From assembly GCA_008638375.1 (NCBI GenBank), contig CM018041.1:11400846-11464845 (forward strand): a stretch of 64,000 bases of DNA, given 5' to 3'. Made by a program: the position numbers and the translations under genes. Source of the DNA: Nyssa sinensis. Its lineage: Eukaryota; Streptophyta; Magnoliopsida; Cornales; Nyssaceae. Shown piece by piece: positions 36,378-48,931 of the stretch; the stretch's first letter is position 1; every line of letters starts with the position of its first letter. A model generated the notes under the pieces. That model was not told where the DNA came from, made no database searches, and was given only the letters and a program-made list of their open reading frames with translations.

Positions 36378-38183
36378 TGGAAAAGGAACTAGTGAGTGAA
36401 GTTGGTACCTTTTTAGTTAAGATTCTTTTAGATATAAAGGAAGAGGAAAACATAAAGAATGGTTAAAGTAGGGTTATTTTTTATAAAGGCAGGCATTTAC
36501 ACTGCAGAGGAAATAGACTACTTTGAGAAAGGAGGATTCCCAATAATTTGATTTGGTTGAAAAAGGATGGCTCATCTTTAAACTGTTACAATTAAGTGAT
36601 CTACTCCAAGCCATTCCATTGCCAAGTATTCTTTCATAAGGCAAGGCATTTTTTGGCCGACCGATAAGATTGATTTTGCCAATCGGCCCCAGGAGATGTT
36701 TCTTGTAATTGACTAAAGTTGAATGATAGTTATCTGGAGCAATGGAATCTGAGTTTCTCTAACCTAAAAATTTCAACTTTTTATTCTCTGCCATCTTGAT
36801 TCCCAAAGTGATTAGGGAGAACCCACAAGGAAATTATTAGAATTAAATTTCAGACCCCCAAGAAAATATTAAGGTGATTATTGATATATGGCAGTGATCT
36901 AAATGGGGACTGCTATTTTCACTTTAGTATTGCTGCCTCTAGGTCTGAGCAACAGGAAGCTTCTTGGCTTCTTGCTGCTTCTGTATGTGTTTTAAGTTCT
37001 GAAACAAGACGTTAAAGAGGAAAGTGAAGGCAAATCATGTGACTTTGAGCTATATGGGAGTTACAAATCAAAACATTTGCCAAGACTTCAGGCATACCTC
37101 AAAAATAAATAAAGCATTGAGCCAATAAACATAAAATAGCAAATGACACTATGACAGTATCCTGAGACTGATCAAGACATTGCCACAATTATTATATGAA
37201 ACTCATTCAATTACTGCAAATAAGAAAGAAATACTTTAAAATGTTTCAAACAGAAATTCTTAGAGAGAGAGAGAGAGAGAGAGAGCCAAGAAAACAGCAA
37301 TGACAAATGGCAATCTGCATTATTGAATTACTCAAATTGCATCACCGTATATTTGGTCCCAATTTCAACTAAATTATCAATCAACATAAGGCAAGCAAGA
37401 TTCCTTTACCTAGTGCTTAAAGGAGGGTCCCGAAGTGGCTGTTCAAGTCAATTCAGACTTCTTAATAACAGTTTCAGCTGCAGACTGTAGCTCTACAACA
37501 CAAAATAAACTGGCAATTGTTACTGGTAGTCAAGAATGGGCCACTCTCTAAATGATTCTTCTAATGCTCTAATAGTTAACCCTTCTCTACATTTTACTCA
37601 TATAGCACTCATAATACGAACACACACACACACACATTCTCTCTCTCTTTGGGGTGGAAGGGGGAATTCAAGCCTGTATATTGGAGTTCAGTACCAACAA
37701 GCTCTAGCTTGGTTGTTACTTGGTATCTCCTCCAACTCCCTGGAGGGTTCAAGTACCCTTAAGAGGTAAAGTGGCTAAGTGTGCGTGTGATTTACCTATC
37801 AATCAATATATATATATTTGGAGTTCAATGACCCCTAATTTTCATCTTATTTCATAATCTAGTTTTAATCTGAATATTGACTTGAAGTTAAATGCAGACT
37901 TCAACAAGTACTAGAACTCATGGATAGCAGCTATGAAGGCATTCACCGTCTGGTTGTTCCAGGAGAGAATAAATCAAAATTCTAAAACAGATATCATTCA
38001 ACCATTAATGGCATTAGACTGCTTCAATTTGGGAAAACTGAATCTATACATTTGAAATTAAAAAGACCCAATCAGGGAAATATATTAATTAACCATATAT
38101 CATCCAAGAGATCAGAAAATTAAATTCCATGTCAAATAAGAATAATAAGGAAAGAGGACAAAACAGGGACTCAAAACTCATGG
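36378..38183. other. Region with possible small minus-strand exons, microsatellites and a SINE-like repeat
   Basis: On the minus strand, 36941-36997 follows a good acceptor (tttcag) and reads NLKHIQKQQEAKKLPVAQT then stop. About 37453-37500 follows an acceptor (gttgtag) and reads LQSAAETVIKKSELT then stop. About 37918-37956 can read TVNAFIAAIHEF then stop. These look like terminal exons but I cannot join them to an upstream exon. A (GA)n run lies at 37262-37286 and a (CA)n run at about 37621-37636. Confidence 0.35.
37640..37800 (+). repeat. tRNA-derived SINE-like repeat
   Basis: tctagcttggttgtta (A-box-like) is followed about 40 bases later by agggttcaagtaccc (B-box-like), and the segment ends near an AT-rich tail (aatatatatatattt). 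The spacing fits a Pol III SINE head. Boundaries are approximate. Confidence 0.45.
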
Positions 38184-38576
38184 CTAGTTTTGTCCTTCAC
38201 GTCTCGTTTTCTTCTTCTTCCTCCTTCTATGGCTTTCTACTTCAATTCTCTCTCTATCTCCACTTTCTCTCTCTTCAACTGGTGACAAACACTCGCTTAT
38301 CTCACTCCTCTCCCCCTCGTCCTCTTCCTCCGCTCTCTCCCTCTTCTTACTCTGTCTACCCCTTTGTTTCCGATTCAGTCCAATTTGTGGCAGGTTAGCA
38401 CTGATTTCTCTGTGGAATCGAACGAGCTCGTCGAACGACATAGAAGCGCGTCTGAGGTACGTCGAAACGGCTTGGGAGGCTCCGGTTTCGGCTGATGAGA
38501 ACGTCGACAGTACTGAGGCTGCTTTCGAGAGGGAGATTGGTTTTGTATTGATGATTGTCCCTGCAACGTTTTTCAT
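38184..38576 (-). CDS. Small basic conserved plant protein, function unknown
   Basis: Open frame of 130 aa from ATG at 38576. The first ~60 residues (TKPISLSKAASVLSTF, SSAETGASQAVSTYLRRA, SFDELVRFHREI) look like a conserved alpha-helical domain that I recall from small plant proteins of unknown function. The rest is low-complexity, Glu/Arg/Lys-rich, and ends with a basic tail (HRRRKKKKTRREGQN) that could be a nuclear signal. The tail is encoded by a pyrimidine-rich tract on the other strand, so a different downstream splice form cannot be excluded. A telo-box lies ~75 bp upstream of the start. I do not know its function. Confidence 0.6.
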   Translation of the reverse strand: MKNVAGTIINTKPISLSKAASVLSTFSSAETGASQAVSTYLRRASMSFDELVRFHREISANLPQIGLNRKQRGRQSKKRERAEEEDEGERSEISECLSPVEERESGDRERIEVESHRRRKKKKTRREGQN

Positions 38577-38649
38577 TGTAGAGATGATGGAAAAAAAGGT
38601 AGGCTGAATTTTAAGGTTTATTAAACGCGATTTTGTTCACTATAGCAGC

Positions 38650-38657
38650 TAGGGTTT
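38650..38657 (-). promoter_or_regulatory. Telo-box (AAACCCTA)
   Basis: On the minus strand the sequence reads AAACCCTA about 75 bp upstream of the start codon at 38576. Telo-boxes near transcription starts are typical of plant genes for translation and growth; a role here is inferred from position only. Confidence 0.5.
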
Positions 38658-38707
38658 TACTGTCGCGGGTTCGTCCGAATCTTCCTTTTCTAAACTTCTG
38701 TTTCTAC

Positions 38708-38772
38708 TGTTCATCCAAACAAAAAATGTGTTGAAGCAGGATGGACAGGGTGTTCTTCAAAAATATATCATT
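38708..38772 (+). repeat. ~65 bp direct repeat, first copy
   Basis: The order catccaaaca, aaatgtgt, ggtggacagggtgtt-like and caaaaatata recurs at 40033-40097, with about four of five bases the same by eye. Confidence 0.6.
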
Positions 38773-39418
38773 TTTAGATTGTGTTTGAATAATGCTTCAA
38801 ATATAATTTTTTTGTAAAATATTTTTTAGAATTTTAGAATTAATTTTTTTAAAATTATAAAAATATATTTAAATATAATAATTTAAATTTAAAAATATAT
38901 TTGAATAAAATTCAAATTTTTTTTTTCTTTCACTTTTTTACGTACTATCTCTCAGTCTCTCTCTCTTTATAGGTATCTACAAAAATCAGCACCCACCTCT
39001 ATCACAACACAACATCATCACCCACCTCTCACCCCCCCTTCCCACATCACTTTATCGACGTACATCACTAACACTCACCGGAAGCCATCACAGTGACAAC
39101 CAAGCTTCACCGACAACCACCTACTCTCCCTCTCCAAATGACAACAAAAATAATGGAGCAATGACGCCCTATACTCCCTTCGATGATCGTACTTTGTGGT
39201 TGTAGATGGAGATCAATAGAGAATTGCAATGAAAAATAGGTAAGTTTGTCGTAGATGACGCGTGATGTTGAAAGGAGGTAGAAAGTTAGAGGAAGAAAGA
39301 TTTTGAAAATTTTTAAAAAAGAGGAAGATGAATTTTTAAAATCAATTATCATTTAAAAATTCTAGCCAAACACAAATTGAATTTTTAGAAACCATGAAAG
39401 AAATTTTGAGACACTAAC

Positions 39419-40006
39419 TGATATACCACAAAAGAGCAAGACCAATCATCACTCAACACGTATGTCTATAGTCCAGCTCACGCTCGGCTAACTCAGCTCA
39501 CGCTCGACCAGTGGCTAGCACTCGGCCATTCGGGACAGGCTGAAAGATCGGAAATAGCCGAGCACATGCCTCCAGAGCACATACATATCCAGATAAGGGA
39601 CACGAAGTTAATCACAGGACTCTAGAGCTCATCACCGCCTTAGTGGCTGCCGAGCAGGGAAGAAGGAAACAGTCCTCAACAAGGAAACTGCTACACATAT
39701 TTATCTCTATCTATGGTGCAATGTCCAACAAAGAAACTACTATCTCCGATAATCAAATCCCTACTTTCATGGCTCCAAATCCTAATCAACTTAGAAAAGC
39801 CACGGCCTATAAATTAAACCCTAAAGGTACGCTTTATTTTCATGCTCATTCTTTGGCTTTCAATACAGTCTTTTCAATTCAGTTTACTTACTTAAGTATC
39901 GGAGCGGCTACCGTCGGAGCCAATCCGGTGGCCTTCTGATTCCCCTTTTGAGTGTTCTACAGGTCACGGAGCCCAGATTTCTTGCGAGCCGAAAAGTGCA
40001 GTATCA
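39419..40006. mobile_element. Solo LTR, probably Gypsy-type
   Basis: The 588 bp segment starts TGATA and ends TATCA and is flanked on both sides by CTAAC (39414-39418 and 40007-40011), a perfect 5 bp target-site duplication. Inside are a TATA-like cctataaatta (about 39808) and an acttaagtatcggagcg block (about 39890), common in woody-plant Gypsy LTRs. There is no second LTR or coding region, so it is a solo LTR left by recombination. Confidence 0.8.
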
Positions 40007-40032
40007 CTAACCAAACGCACATATGTTTCTAC

Positions 40033-40097
40033 TCTGCACATCCAAACAAGAAATGTGTCTAAACTGGGTGGACAGGGTGTTATCCAAAAATATAAAC
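40033..40097 (+). repeat. ~65 bp direct repeat, second copy
   Basis: Partner of 38708-38772. Next to it, gacagggtgttatcc (40071-40085) and ggataacactctgtc (40099-40113) form a 15 bp inverted repeat with one mismatch. Confidence 0.55.
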
Positions 40098-40113
40098 GGG
40101 ATAACACTCTGTC

Positions 40114-41256
40114 TAAATTGGAGAAGAACATTCCATTTCATTGCCATTCCTTTGAAGTACAATTCTTTAAAATAGTAAAAAATTATCAAAATACAATTAG
40201 GTATAATAATTTAACACGCGGAATGTCACAGTCTCTTTTATAATTAATATTTAATAACTTAAAAATCTATAATAATTAATAAATTTTTAAAAAATTAATT
40301 TAATTTTATAATAGATAATTAATAATTCTATTATTTAATAAATAATATTTTTTTGAAATTTTATTTTATAATATTAATTATCAAAAAAATAAAATAGTTA
40401 TATATATATATATCTTATTTATAACATGTCATAATAATTATATTTATTAATTCTATATAATGGAAATCAAAAGTATTATAAATGACAAAAACTATGTATT
40501 TTTTTGAAAAACAAAAAATATCGATGAAAAATTATATATAAGGTCTTATTTTTTGTATAAAAAATTATTTAACTATAAGAAATACTTATTGGTTAATAAA
40601 AGTATAAGAAAACTTAATAATTTATAATTCTAATAATTAATAAATTTTCAGCCTTCTAGGATTATTAATTATAAGAGAGCTGATTATAGTTCAGGTATGA
40701 AAAAATTATGTAAACTTTCCCATCTCACGCCGTTCAGATCCAATTATTTAAAATAAAAAAGAATTTTTTTTTTTGAGTTATATAGTTAATGATTATAATA
40801 ATATTTTTTAATCTCACACAAAAAGTTTAGACAAAATTGATAGAGTTATAATTAAAAAAAATACAATTTTAATTATGTATTGATATGTATATTTTTTATT
40901 TTAATACATGTAATGTCTTATTTGAAATATGTTAATTGTAATTAATTTAATAAAAAAATAAAAATTTAATAATTGAATGGGTATCCTGATAAGAACACGT
41001 CCTTGCAAATCTAGAGATTTAAACGATTTTGGAGAATAACTTTTTTTCTTCATGGTTGGGTTTGGGTTCCTTTTGCCATTTCTGAATACAATATTCTTAA
41101 TTATTTTAAAAATAAAAATAAAAAAAATAAAAAATAAAAACACCATTTTGATATTTCTAGAAAATTAGTAATTTTATCTAAATTTCGAGGAAACATTCTT
41201 GGAAGATAGAAACCGATCGTCAATTTGATTGAAATTTCCTTGGCAAGGTTTTCGTT
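40114..41256. other. Very AT-rich intergenic DNA
   Basis: No gene or recognised repeat. The apparent frames are short and made of A/T runs. Confidence 0.6.
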
Positions 41257-41261
41257 GTTTG

Positions 41262-41570
41262 TGTTAAAGTTGTTTGGATCTTCTAGCTGATAGGATCAGG
41301 ATTTCCTTGTTTTTAGGATTGTAGTGGTTTGGAGTCATGCATAATAATCCCTAGTCTTAAGGGACAAGTTATTTTCTGTTTGGATTTAGTCTTGCACCAC
41401 GACTCTAGGGCTGTAAAGTGGTGGGTTGTTATTTCCCTTTCTGTTTTGATGTAAGGCTATTTAATAGCCATGTTGGTTCTTTAATTGTATAAGCAAAAGT
41501 TCTCCCTGCATCTGAGAGTTATCGTGCTTTTGTTTCTACAAAGTTTTTGTCTTTCTACTTGGTTCTAACA
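41262..41570 (+). repeat. Copia-2 left LTR
   Basis: 309 bp, TGTTAAAG...TTCTAACA. The segment gtaaggctatttaatagcc (about 41452) followed by ttaattgtataagca may hold the LTR promoter. Confidence 0.93.
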
Positions 41571-41641
41571 TCTTGTATCAGAGCCACGTGATGGGGTCTG
41601 ACGAACAACTTATACCACAGACATCAGCGTGAAGGAACAAC

Positions 41642-44600
41642 ATGATAAGTGAGAGCAACTTTGTGTAGCCTGCCATCCCACGGTTCGATGGACACTACGA
41701 TCACTGGAGCATGCTTATGAAGAATTTTCTGCGTTCAAAAGAGTATTCGAGTTTGATGGAAACTGGGATCTCTGCAGCAGCGGAAGGGACGGATCTCACT
41801 GAGGGACAGAAGAAGGTGATTGAGGATCAAAAGTTGAAGGACCTGAAGGCCTAAGAACTATCTGTTCCAAGCCATTGATCGATCCATTTTGGAGACGATA
41901 TTAAAAAAGGACACAGCAAAAGATATCTGGGACTCTTTGAAGCAGAAGTACCAAGGGACAACATGAGTTAAGCGTGCTCAACTCCAAGCTCTTCGCAAAG
42001 AGTTTGAAGTGTTGCACATGAAAGCTGGGGAATCGGTGAAGGACTATTTTGGAAGAACTCTCATCACAGCCAATAAGATGCGAATTTCACGGCGAAAGGA
42101 TGGAGGATGTGGTGATCATCGAGAAGATCTTGAGATCCATGACTCCAAAATACGACTATGTTGTATGCTCGATCGAGGAATCAAATGATTTGGATACTTT
42201 ATCCATAGATGAGCTTCAAAGCAGTCTTTTGGTGCATGAACAACGGATCAGCCATCACACTACGGATGAACAAGCCCTTCAGATTACTCACTGGACCTCA
42301 ACTAGGAGGAAGAGGTGGAGGTAGAGGTTCTTACCGAGGAAGAGTGTCACGACCCAAAACCCACCCTATGCGGATTAGGGGCCCGTGACCCGGGTTTGCG
42401 GCCCGTGGGCCTTTCCCGGTCAAAAAGGATCTGAAATGCTGGGTAAAGTTTTAACAAAAGCATTTCTTACTCATTTAAAATATCTGGTAGTACAGTCAGT
42501 TCACCATTTGATGCATGTCCAAAAATTATAAGTGTTTAAATACAGATCCTTCAAAAACAAAACCAACAAACAGGACCGTGGTGACATGGGAGTATTAAGA
42601 TATGACAATATTTAACTTAATACAAAACTCGCCAAAACAGCTACCAGTAACTAGCAGCGTCTAAATCCCTGGAGCGCCTGAGGGTTCCCCGATTTCTTGT
42701 TGTCCTGAAAAATTTAAGGGAGGAGGGGTGAGCTAATAGCCCAATAAGTAATTTCCTGGCTTTAACGTGGGTTCGGGTTTGTCCAATGAAATGATAGAAC
42801 AAGGAATAACAGATAGCCAAATGGGTAATAAGGAAGACGTAGCCAGTCACCAAAATGTGCAAAATATTGACCCGCGGGTCCAAAAGGCATATACCACAAT
42901 ATAACTCAACAGACAATAACAAAGCCAAATGAAATTGGGATCTGGCCTATCATGATGGATTGCTGCCACAACAATACGTTAGCCAATCAAAGATATACCA
43001 TGCTTGCAACAATATGATCATTTCACAAGGTATAAAAATATGATCATACAATGGAAACAAGAATAAGTCAACATCGAGTTCAAATAGCCCAGATATACGT
43101 GAATTACCCTGGGGCCCGGCATACCCCACTAAAACGCACGCTCAGATCCGCCACGGTTCCTCGGGCTCTTTGAAAAGCGTTAGAGCTCTTTTCAATATAG
43201 GTCCCGTAGGACACAACAGACCCTAATGGGTCTTTTCCCCCACGCAATCTGTGAATGGATGGGTCATTGTGACTGAGCACAACCCCAAGTACATACCAAA
43301 TATCATGACCAACAAAATCCCATACAAGATGTACAATCGTACCAAACATTTGATATCACAAACGACAAAACACGAAGTGTATGGAATCAGTAGAATGTAT
43401 CTCAAGACTAGGTCATGGTATGATAGTACAATAATATTCAAATATCAATGATCAATCTCAAAATGATGTAAGCAAGTAAGTCAAATCCAAAATCAGGTAT
43501 CTGATATCTACAAGTCGATTGGCTCAAATCAAGTGCATCAAGTAGTAATGGAGTACAAATTGGCAGCATATGAACAATAACGTGACAGGCTGGGAATAAC
43601 CTATATTAAAACGTCAGAATTACTTACCTCAAAAATGACTCTCAGTAGTTCAACTAATTAAAGTCTCCTTCCCCTTTTCTTTTAACGTGCCTGTCAATTG
43701 AAAATAACTCAGTCTATAACTGTAATCGACCCATACTTGATATTCAAATTTGCTAATCTTGGCTATCGATATCTCGATCACTAATTTAGATGTCGTCATT
43801 GTATCCGGAACGTCGAATAAAATAAGTTTAGGCTTTTACGGATCTTAAATCGGACGTCCGGATTAAAAAGGGCAAAATCGTCTTTTGTACTTTATAGGTA
43901 CTTTTATTCCCGGAACCTCTTTTTATAATTCTGACCTCATCCGTTGGATTCAGTGGGTCCGACATAATAAGAATACCCATATAACTTGCCTTGTTAGGAC
44001 ACAGGGGTATTTTGGTCATTTTAAGAATTGTTTTCATTGTATTTTAATGTTCGGAGTCCCGTCTCGTAAAATGGGCCTCATCATTGGATCCGGAATGCTT
44101 GAGATAATAAAGTTTGACTATTTATTCGTCCCGTTCGGACTTCGTTTGAACTTATTTGTGACTCAGGGGTAAAATGGTAATTTTACCTATTTAATAAATT
44201 ATTTTATTATTTTATTATTTATCAGGGGTGCATTTGAAATTTATTTTCAAAGTTTGGGCCAGACTTGAATTATTGTAAACAGTTGGGGTCAGAATTGAAT
44301 TTAGAAAAGTTTTGGTTTAATTTCTGAATTTTGTACAGTGAACCAAACGGTTCGCTTGTGGTAACCCTAGACCGGACTGGTTATGCACTGAACCAGCCGG
44401 TTCAGGCTAACTCAGAGAACCGGTTTAAGAGGTCATGCTGACGTCACTGATGACGTCAGCCCTAATCTTAAAATTTTAAAACTTTTTAATGAAACGACGC
44501 AGTTTCATCGCCCTGTTGGATCCGGTCCCGTTTTGACCCGCCATGGCCCCCGACTTTCCGGTGGTCTTCTCCGGCGTGTTTCCGGCGCCTTTCCGGCGCT

Positions 44601-47600
44601 GGCGTACGGACGGTGAGGGTTTCCTCACTGTTTCTCACGGATTTCACGTCCGTTTTTCAAAATTTTTGCACCAAAACACTTCTAGAATCTCAAGCATCAT
44701 TTTTAAACTGGTTTTGGTTTGATTGGCCACGGTTTTCTGACACCCATAGCCGATTTTCCAGCGTTGCACCGGCAAGAGAATAATCGGCCATAGAATGGCC
44801 ATTTCTCAACCGTTTTAGATGGTTCAAATTTTGTTGGGTTCTTAATGAACTTGGCTACCCATTTTAAGTCCTAAAATCGGGATCAAATGGACCTACCAAA
44901 ATCTGCCATTGTTGACCTGAAGCTAGATTTTCTAGTTTTTGGTTTTCTTTCACGTTTTTCTTTCATATTTTGATCTAACATGTATTCTACAAATATATAT
45001 AATAGCATACTAGAAAACGAACGCATCAAGGATAGATTGGTTACCTGTTAAAGATTTCGGCTCCTCCAAACTGCTCCAAAACTTTTCTTTCTCTCTCTAC
45101 TGCTTTCTCTCTCTAATTCTTCTCCAACCGAGCCTATAATCAGTGGCTTGGCCACCTGGATATGGAGACTGTCACACTCTCTCTCTGATTTCCTCACTCC
45201 CACACAAGATATGTATCTATATTTTTATATAATATATACTTATATTTTTCTTGCCCCAACCACACTCAACCAAGCATGGCTGACCATACTCCCCACCATA
45301 CTTTTCTGATTTCTCCCATACCCCTCTCCATACCTATAGGTATAGGTTAGGTGGGGTAGTTTTGATTTTTTTTTCATTTTATATACAATATATATATATA
45401 TATCCTATATTATAATAATGTATAAATACATAATATATACCTATTTAATACACACACATATATATATATATATCTTCGTATATACACGTATATACGATTT
45501 TCATAAAATATAGGATTAAACAGCTCTAAGTACAATTGACATAGTGTTGCCCGACCCGACTGCCTCGATATTCGTGTCATTTTGGGTCGGGGTATTACAA
45601 AGAGGAAGGGGTAGGTTTGATAAATCTACCCTAGAGTGTTATAACTGTCATGAGTTAGGACATTTTCAGTGGGAATGTCCCAAAAGAGAAAGAGATACAA
45701 AGGTCAACTTTGTCGAGACCAGTGAAGAGATGCTTTTAATGGTATATGTGGATGGCAATGAGGCTGGAAAGGATCACTTGTGGTTTCTTGATTCTGGGTG
45801 TAGTAATCATATGTGTGGGAAAAGAGAGTTATTCTCACAATTTGATAACAATTTCAGAGAAAAAGTGAAGCTGGGCAATGATACGAGTCTTACTGTGCAA
45901 GGAAAGGGCAACGTTCGAATGGAGATAAATGGGTTCATGCAGGTGATTACTGAAGTTTTCTTTGTGCCGGAGTTGAAGAACAATTTACTAAGCATTGGTC
46001 AATTGCAAGAGAAGGGTCTTGCAGTGCTCATGCAACATAGAATGTGCAAGATTTATCATCCTAGAAAAGGTTTAATCATGGACACCGAGATGGCATGCAA
46101 TAGAATGTTCACTGTGCTTGGTTGCTGTCTACCAAAAGAAGAAAGATGCTTCTCCTCTGTGACCGCAGATCAAACTCAACTCTGGCATTGTCGTTATGGT
46201 CATCTCAGTTGGAATGGTCTCAAGGTGATCCAACAAAAGAATATGGTGGATGGATTGCCTCAGTTGAAGGCTCCTTTGAAGATCTGTGAAGACTGCTTGA
46301 TAGGAAAGCAACATCGCGATCCTTTTCCAAAGAAAAGCATATGGAGGGCATATGGAGTTCTTCAGTTAGTGCATGTAGACATATGTGGGCCAATAAACCC
46401 AATCTCGAACTGCAAAAAAAGGTATCTCATTACCTTTATTGATGAACTTTAGCAGAAAAACTTGGGCTTATTTCTTGGTTGAAAAATCAGAAGCGTTTGC
46501 TATCTTTAAATCCTACAAAGCTAGAGTTGAGAAAGAAACTGGTGCATTCATAAGGAGTCTTCGAACTGATCGTGGGGGAGAGTTTACATCACAAGAGTTC
46601 ACTCACTTTTGTGATGAGAATGGCATTCAAAGGCAATTAACAGTTGCATACACACCCCAACAGAATGGGGTCGCAGAGAGAAAGAATCGCACTATCATGA
46701 ATATGGTGCGCAACATGCTGTCAGAGAAGCAAATCCCAAAGAATTTTTGGCCTGAAGCAGTGAATTGGACAGTACATGTCTTGAACAGAAGCTCGACACT
46801 TGCCGTGAGAAGCAAGACACCAGAAGAAGCATGGAGTGGGTTCAAGCCTTCAGTAAGTCATTTTAGAGTTTTTGGATGCATTGCCCATGTTCATGTGCCT
46901 AATAGCAAGAGAGTAAAGCTCGATGCCAAAAGTCTGAAATGCATATTACTTGGGGTAAGTGAAGAATCCAAAGCTTTCAGATTATTTGATCCTATTTCTC
47001 AAAAAATAATTGTGAGCCGAGATGTGGTTTTTGAAGAAGACCAAAGGTGGAACTGGGATGATAGTCACAAGGAAACTATTTTGGCTGATTTGGAATGGGA
47101 AGAAGATCAAGATGCAGGTACAAATGGAAGCCTTAGGGAGGAAACTGAAGCAAATATCACTTCTGAAGATGAACTTGAAAACATGGGGTTCGTTCAAAGT
47201 GACTCACTCGAAGAGGGAGAGTCTTCAAATGATGGCAGTCCTCTTTATGGAGGACGAGTTCGAAGACCACCAGGGTGGATGCAAGATTATGTAACTGGGC
47301 AAGGCCTCTCTGATGAAGAAAATGTTGATATGGCTCATCTAGCCTTGTTCTCTGAGAGTGATCCCTTGACATACGAGGTTGCAGTGAAGAGTAGCAAATG
47401 GAGACAGGCCATGGACGCTGAAATCAAAGCTATTGAGAAGAATGATACATGGGAACTCACCGAGTTGCCATATGGAGTGAAGACAATTGGAGTAAAATGG
47501 GTTTTTAAAATGAAACTCAATGAAAATGGGGAAGTGGACAAATACAAGGCTCGGCTCGTTGCGAAAGGGTACAGTCAACAGTATGGAGTGGATTATGCCG

Positions 47601-48902
47601 AGGTGTTTGCACCAGTAGCTCGTTTGGATACCATCCGAGTAATCATCTCACTTGCTGCCCAGAAAAGCTGGATGATCTACCAACTAGACGTCAAATCTGC
47701 GTTTCTACATGGAGAGATAGATGAAGAAGTGTTCGTGGATCAACCACCAGGTTATGAACAAAAGGGACAAGAATCTAAGGTATATCCGATTGAAGAAGGC
47801 ACTATATGGACTCAAACAAGCTCCCCGAGCTTGGTATAGTCGAATAGAGACCTATTTTACTCAAGAAGGCTTTGAGAAGTGCCCTTATGAGCACACTTTG
47901 TTCATCAAAAGGGCAGATGGAGGTAAATTATTAATTGTGTGCCTTTATGTTGATGATCTTATATTCACTGGCAATGATGAGGTTATGTTTAAACACTTTA
48001 AGAAATTCATGATGGTTGAATTTGACATGACTGATCTTGGTAAGATGAGATATTTTCTTGGGATTGAAGTTTTGCAAAGGATGGATGGTATATTCATCAG
48101 TCAACGGAAGTATGCTCAGGAGGTTTTGGACAGATTTAATATGGACTAGTGCAATCCAGTGCACAATCCAATGGTTCCTGGTTTTAAACTTACCAAGGAT
48201 GAAAATAGAGTAAGGATCGATGGGACATTTTACAAACAGATCGTGGGAAGCCTTATGTACTTGACTGCTACTAGTCCCAATTTGATGTTTGCAGTAAGTT
48301 TAATTAGCAGATACATGGAACGACCCACTGAGACTCATTTGCAGGCAGCGAAAAGAGTATTAAGGTATGTGAAAGGTACAGTCAGTTTTGGATTGTTCTA
48401 CAAGAAGGGAGGAACTGAGGAACTTGTTGGCTACATAGATAGCGACTACTCTGGTGATCAGAACGATAGGAAGAGCACCTCTGGTTATGTTTTTATTCTG
48501 AGTTCAAGTGCAGTGTCTTGGTCTTCAAAGAAATAGCCAGTAGTCACTCTTTCAACTACCGAAGCTGAGTTCATCGCTGCTACATCTAATGCTTGCCAAG
48601 CTGTGTGGCTAAGGAGAATCTTGGAGCAGCTTAATCATGGTCAATACAAACCAACGGTGGTTCACTGCGATAACATTTCAGCCATTAAACTGTCAAAGAA
48701 TCCAGTCATGCATGGTCGTAGCAAACATATTGATGTGCGTTTTCATTTTCTTCGAAATCTCATCAAAGATGAAGTTGTTGAATTGGTGCAGTGTTCTACT
48801 CAGGAGCAAATTACAGATATTATGACAAAGCCACTAAAGCTCGAGCTGTTCGTGAAGATGCGTGGTCTTATGGGTGTCTGCGAATATCCAGGGATAAACT
48901 GA
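41642..48902 (+). pseudogene. Copia-2 gag-pol remnant, split by insertion
   Basis: Gag begins at 41642 but meets TAG after eight codons and more breaks near 41850-41970. The gag pieces RFDGHYDHWSMLMKNFL and, later, ILRSMTPKYDYVV mark the DUF4219/UBN2 gag domain. After the nested element come the CCHC knuckle (CYNCHELGHFQWEC), the protease (LWFLDSGCSNHM), the integrase zinc finger and core (HVDICGP ... TDRGGEF ... NGVAERKNR), the reverse transcriptase (KYKARLVAKGY, LYVDDLIF) and RNase H (STTEAEF), ending at 48902. Frame breaks near 46440 and 47780 and TAG codons at 48147 and 48534 disable it. The domains are otherwise well preserved. Confidence 0.92.
42345..45599. mobile_element. 3.25 kb nested LTR-type insertion, non-coding
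   Basis: The insertion splits Copia-2 gag and is flanked by AAGAG on each side (42340-42344 and 45600-45604). It begins TGTCACGACCCAAAA and ends with ttttgggtcggggtattaca, so it starts TG, ends CA, and both ends carry cgacccaaaa in inverted orientation. Inside there is no transposase, polymerase or other domain, and no internal LTR boundary. A solo long LTR or a large retrotransposon derivative fits best. The TSD length fits an LTR retrotransposon integrase. Confidence 0.75.
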
Positions 48903-48931
48903 ATGTTGATAGCATTCATTTTAAGGGAGGA

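Larger units (their letters stand above)
38577..39413. other. Upstream region of the small protein gene, AT-rich
   Basis: After the short leader, the sequence is AT-rich with no gene. The segment 38708-38772 is repeated at 40033-40097. Confidence 0.5.

Noticed and set aside
43104..45030. Several short frames on both strands
   Set aside because: Inside the nested non-coding insertion; no domain motif, no consistent codon bias.
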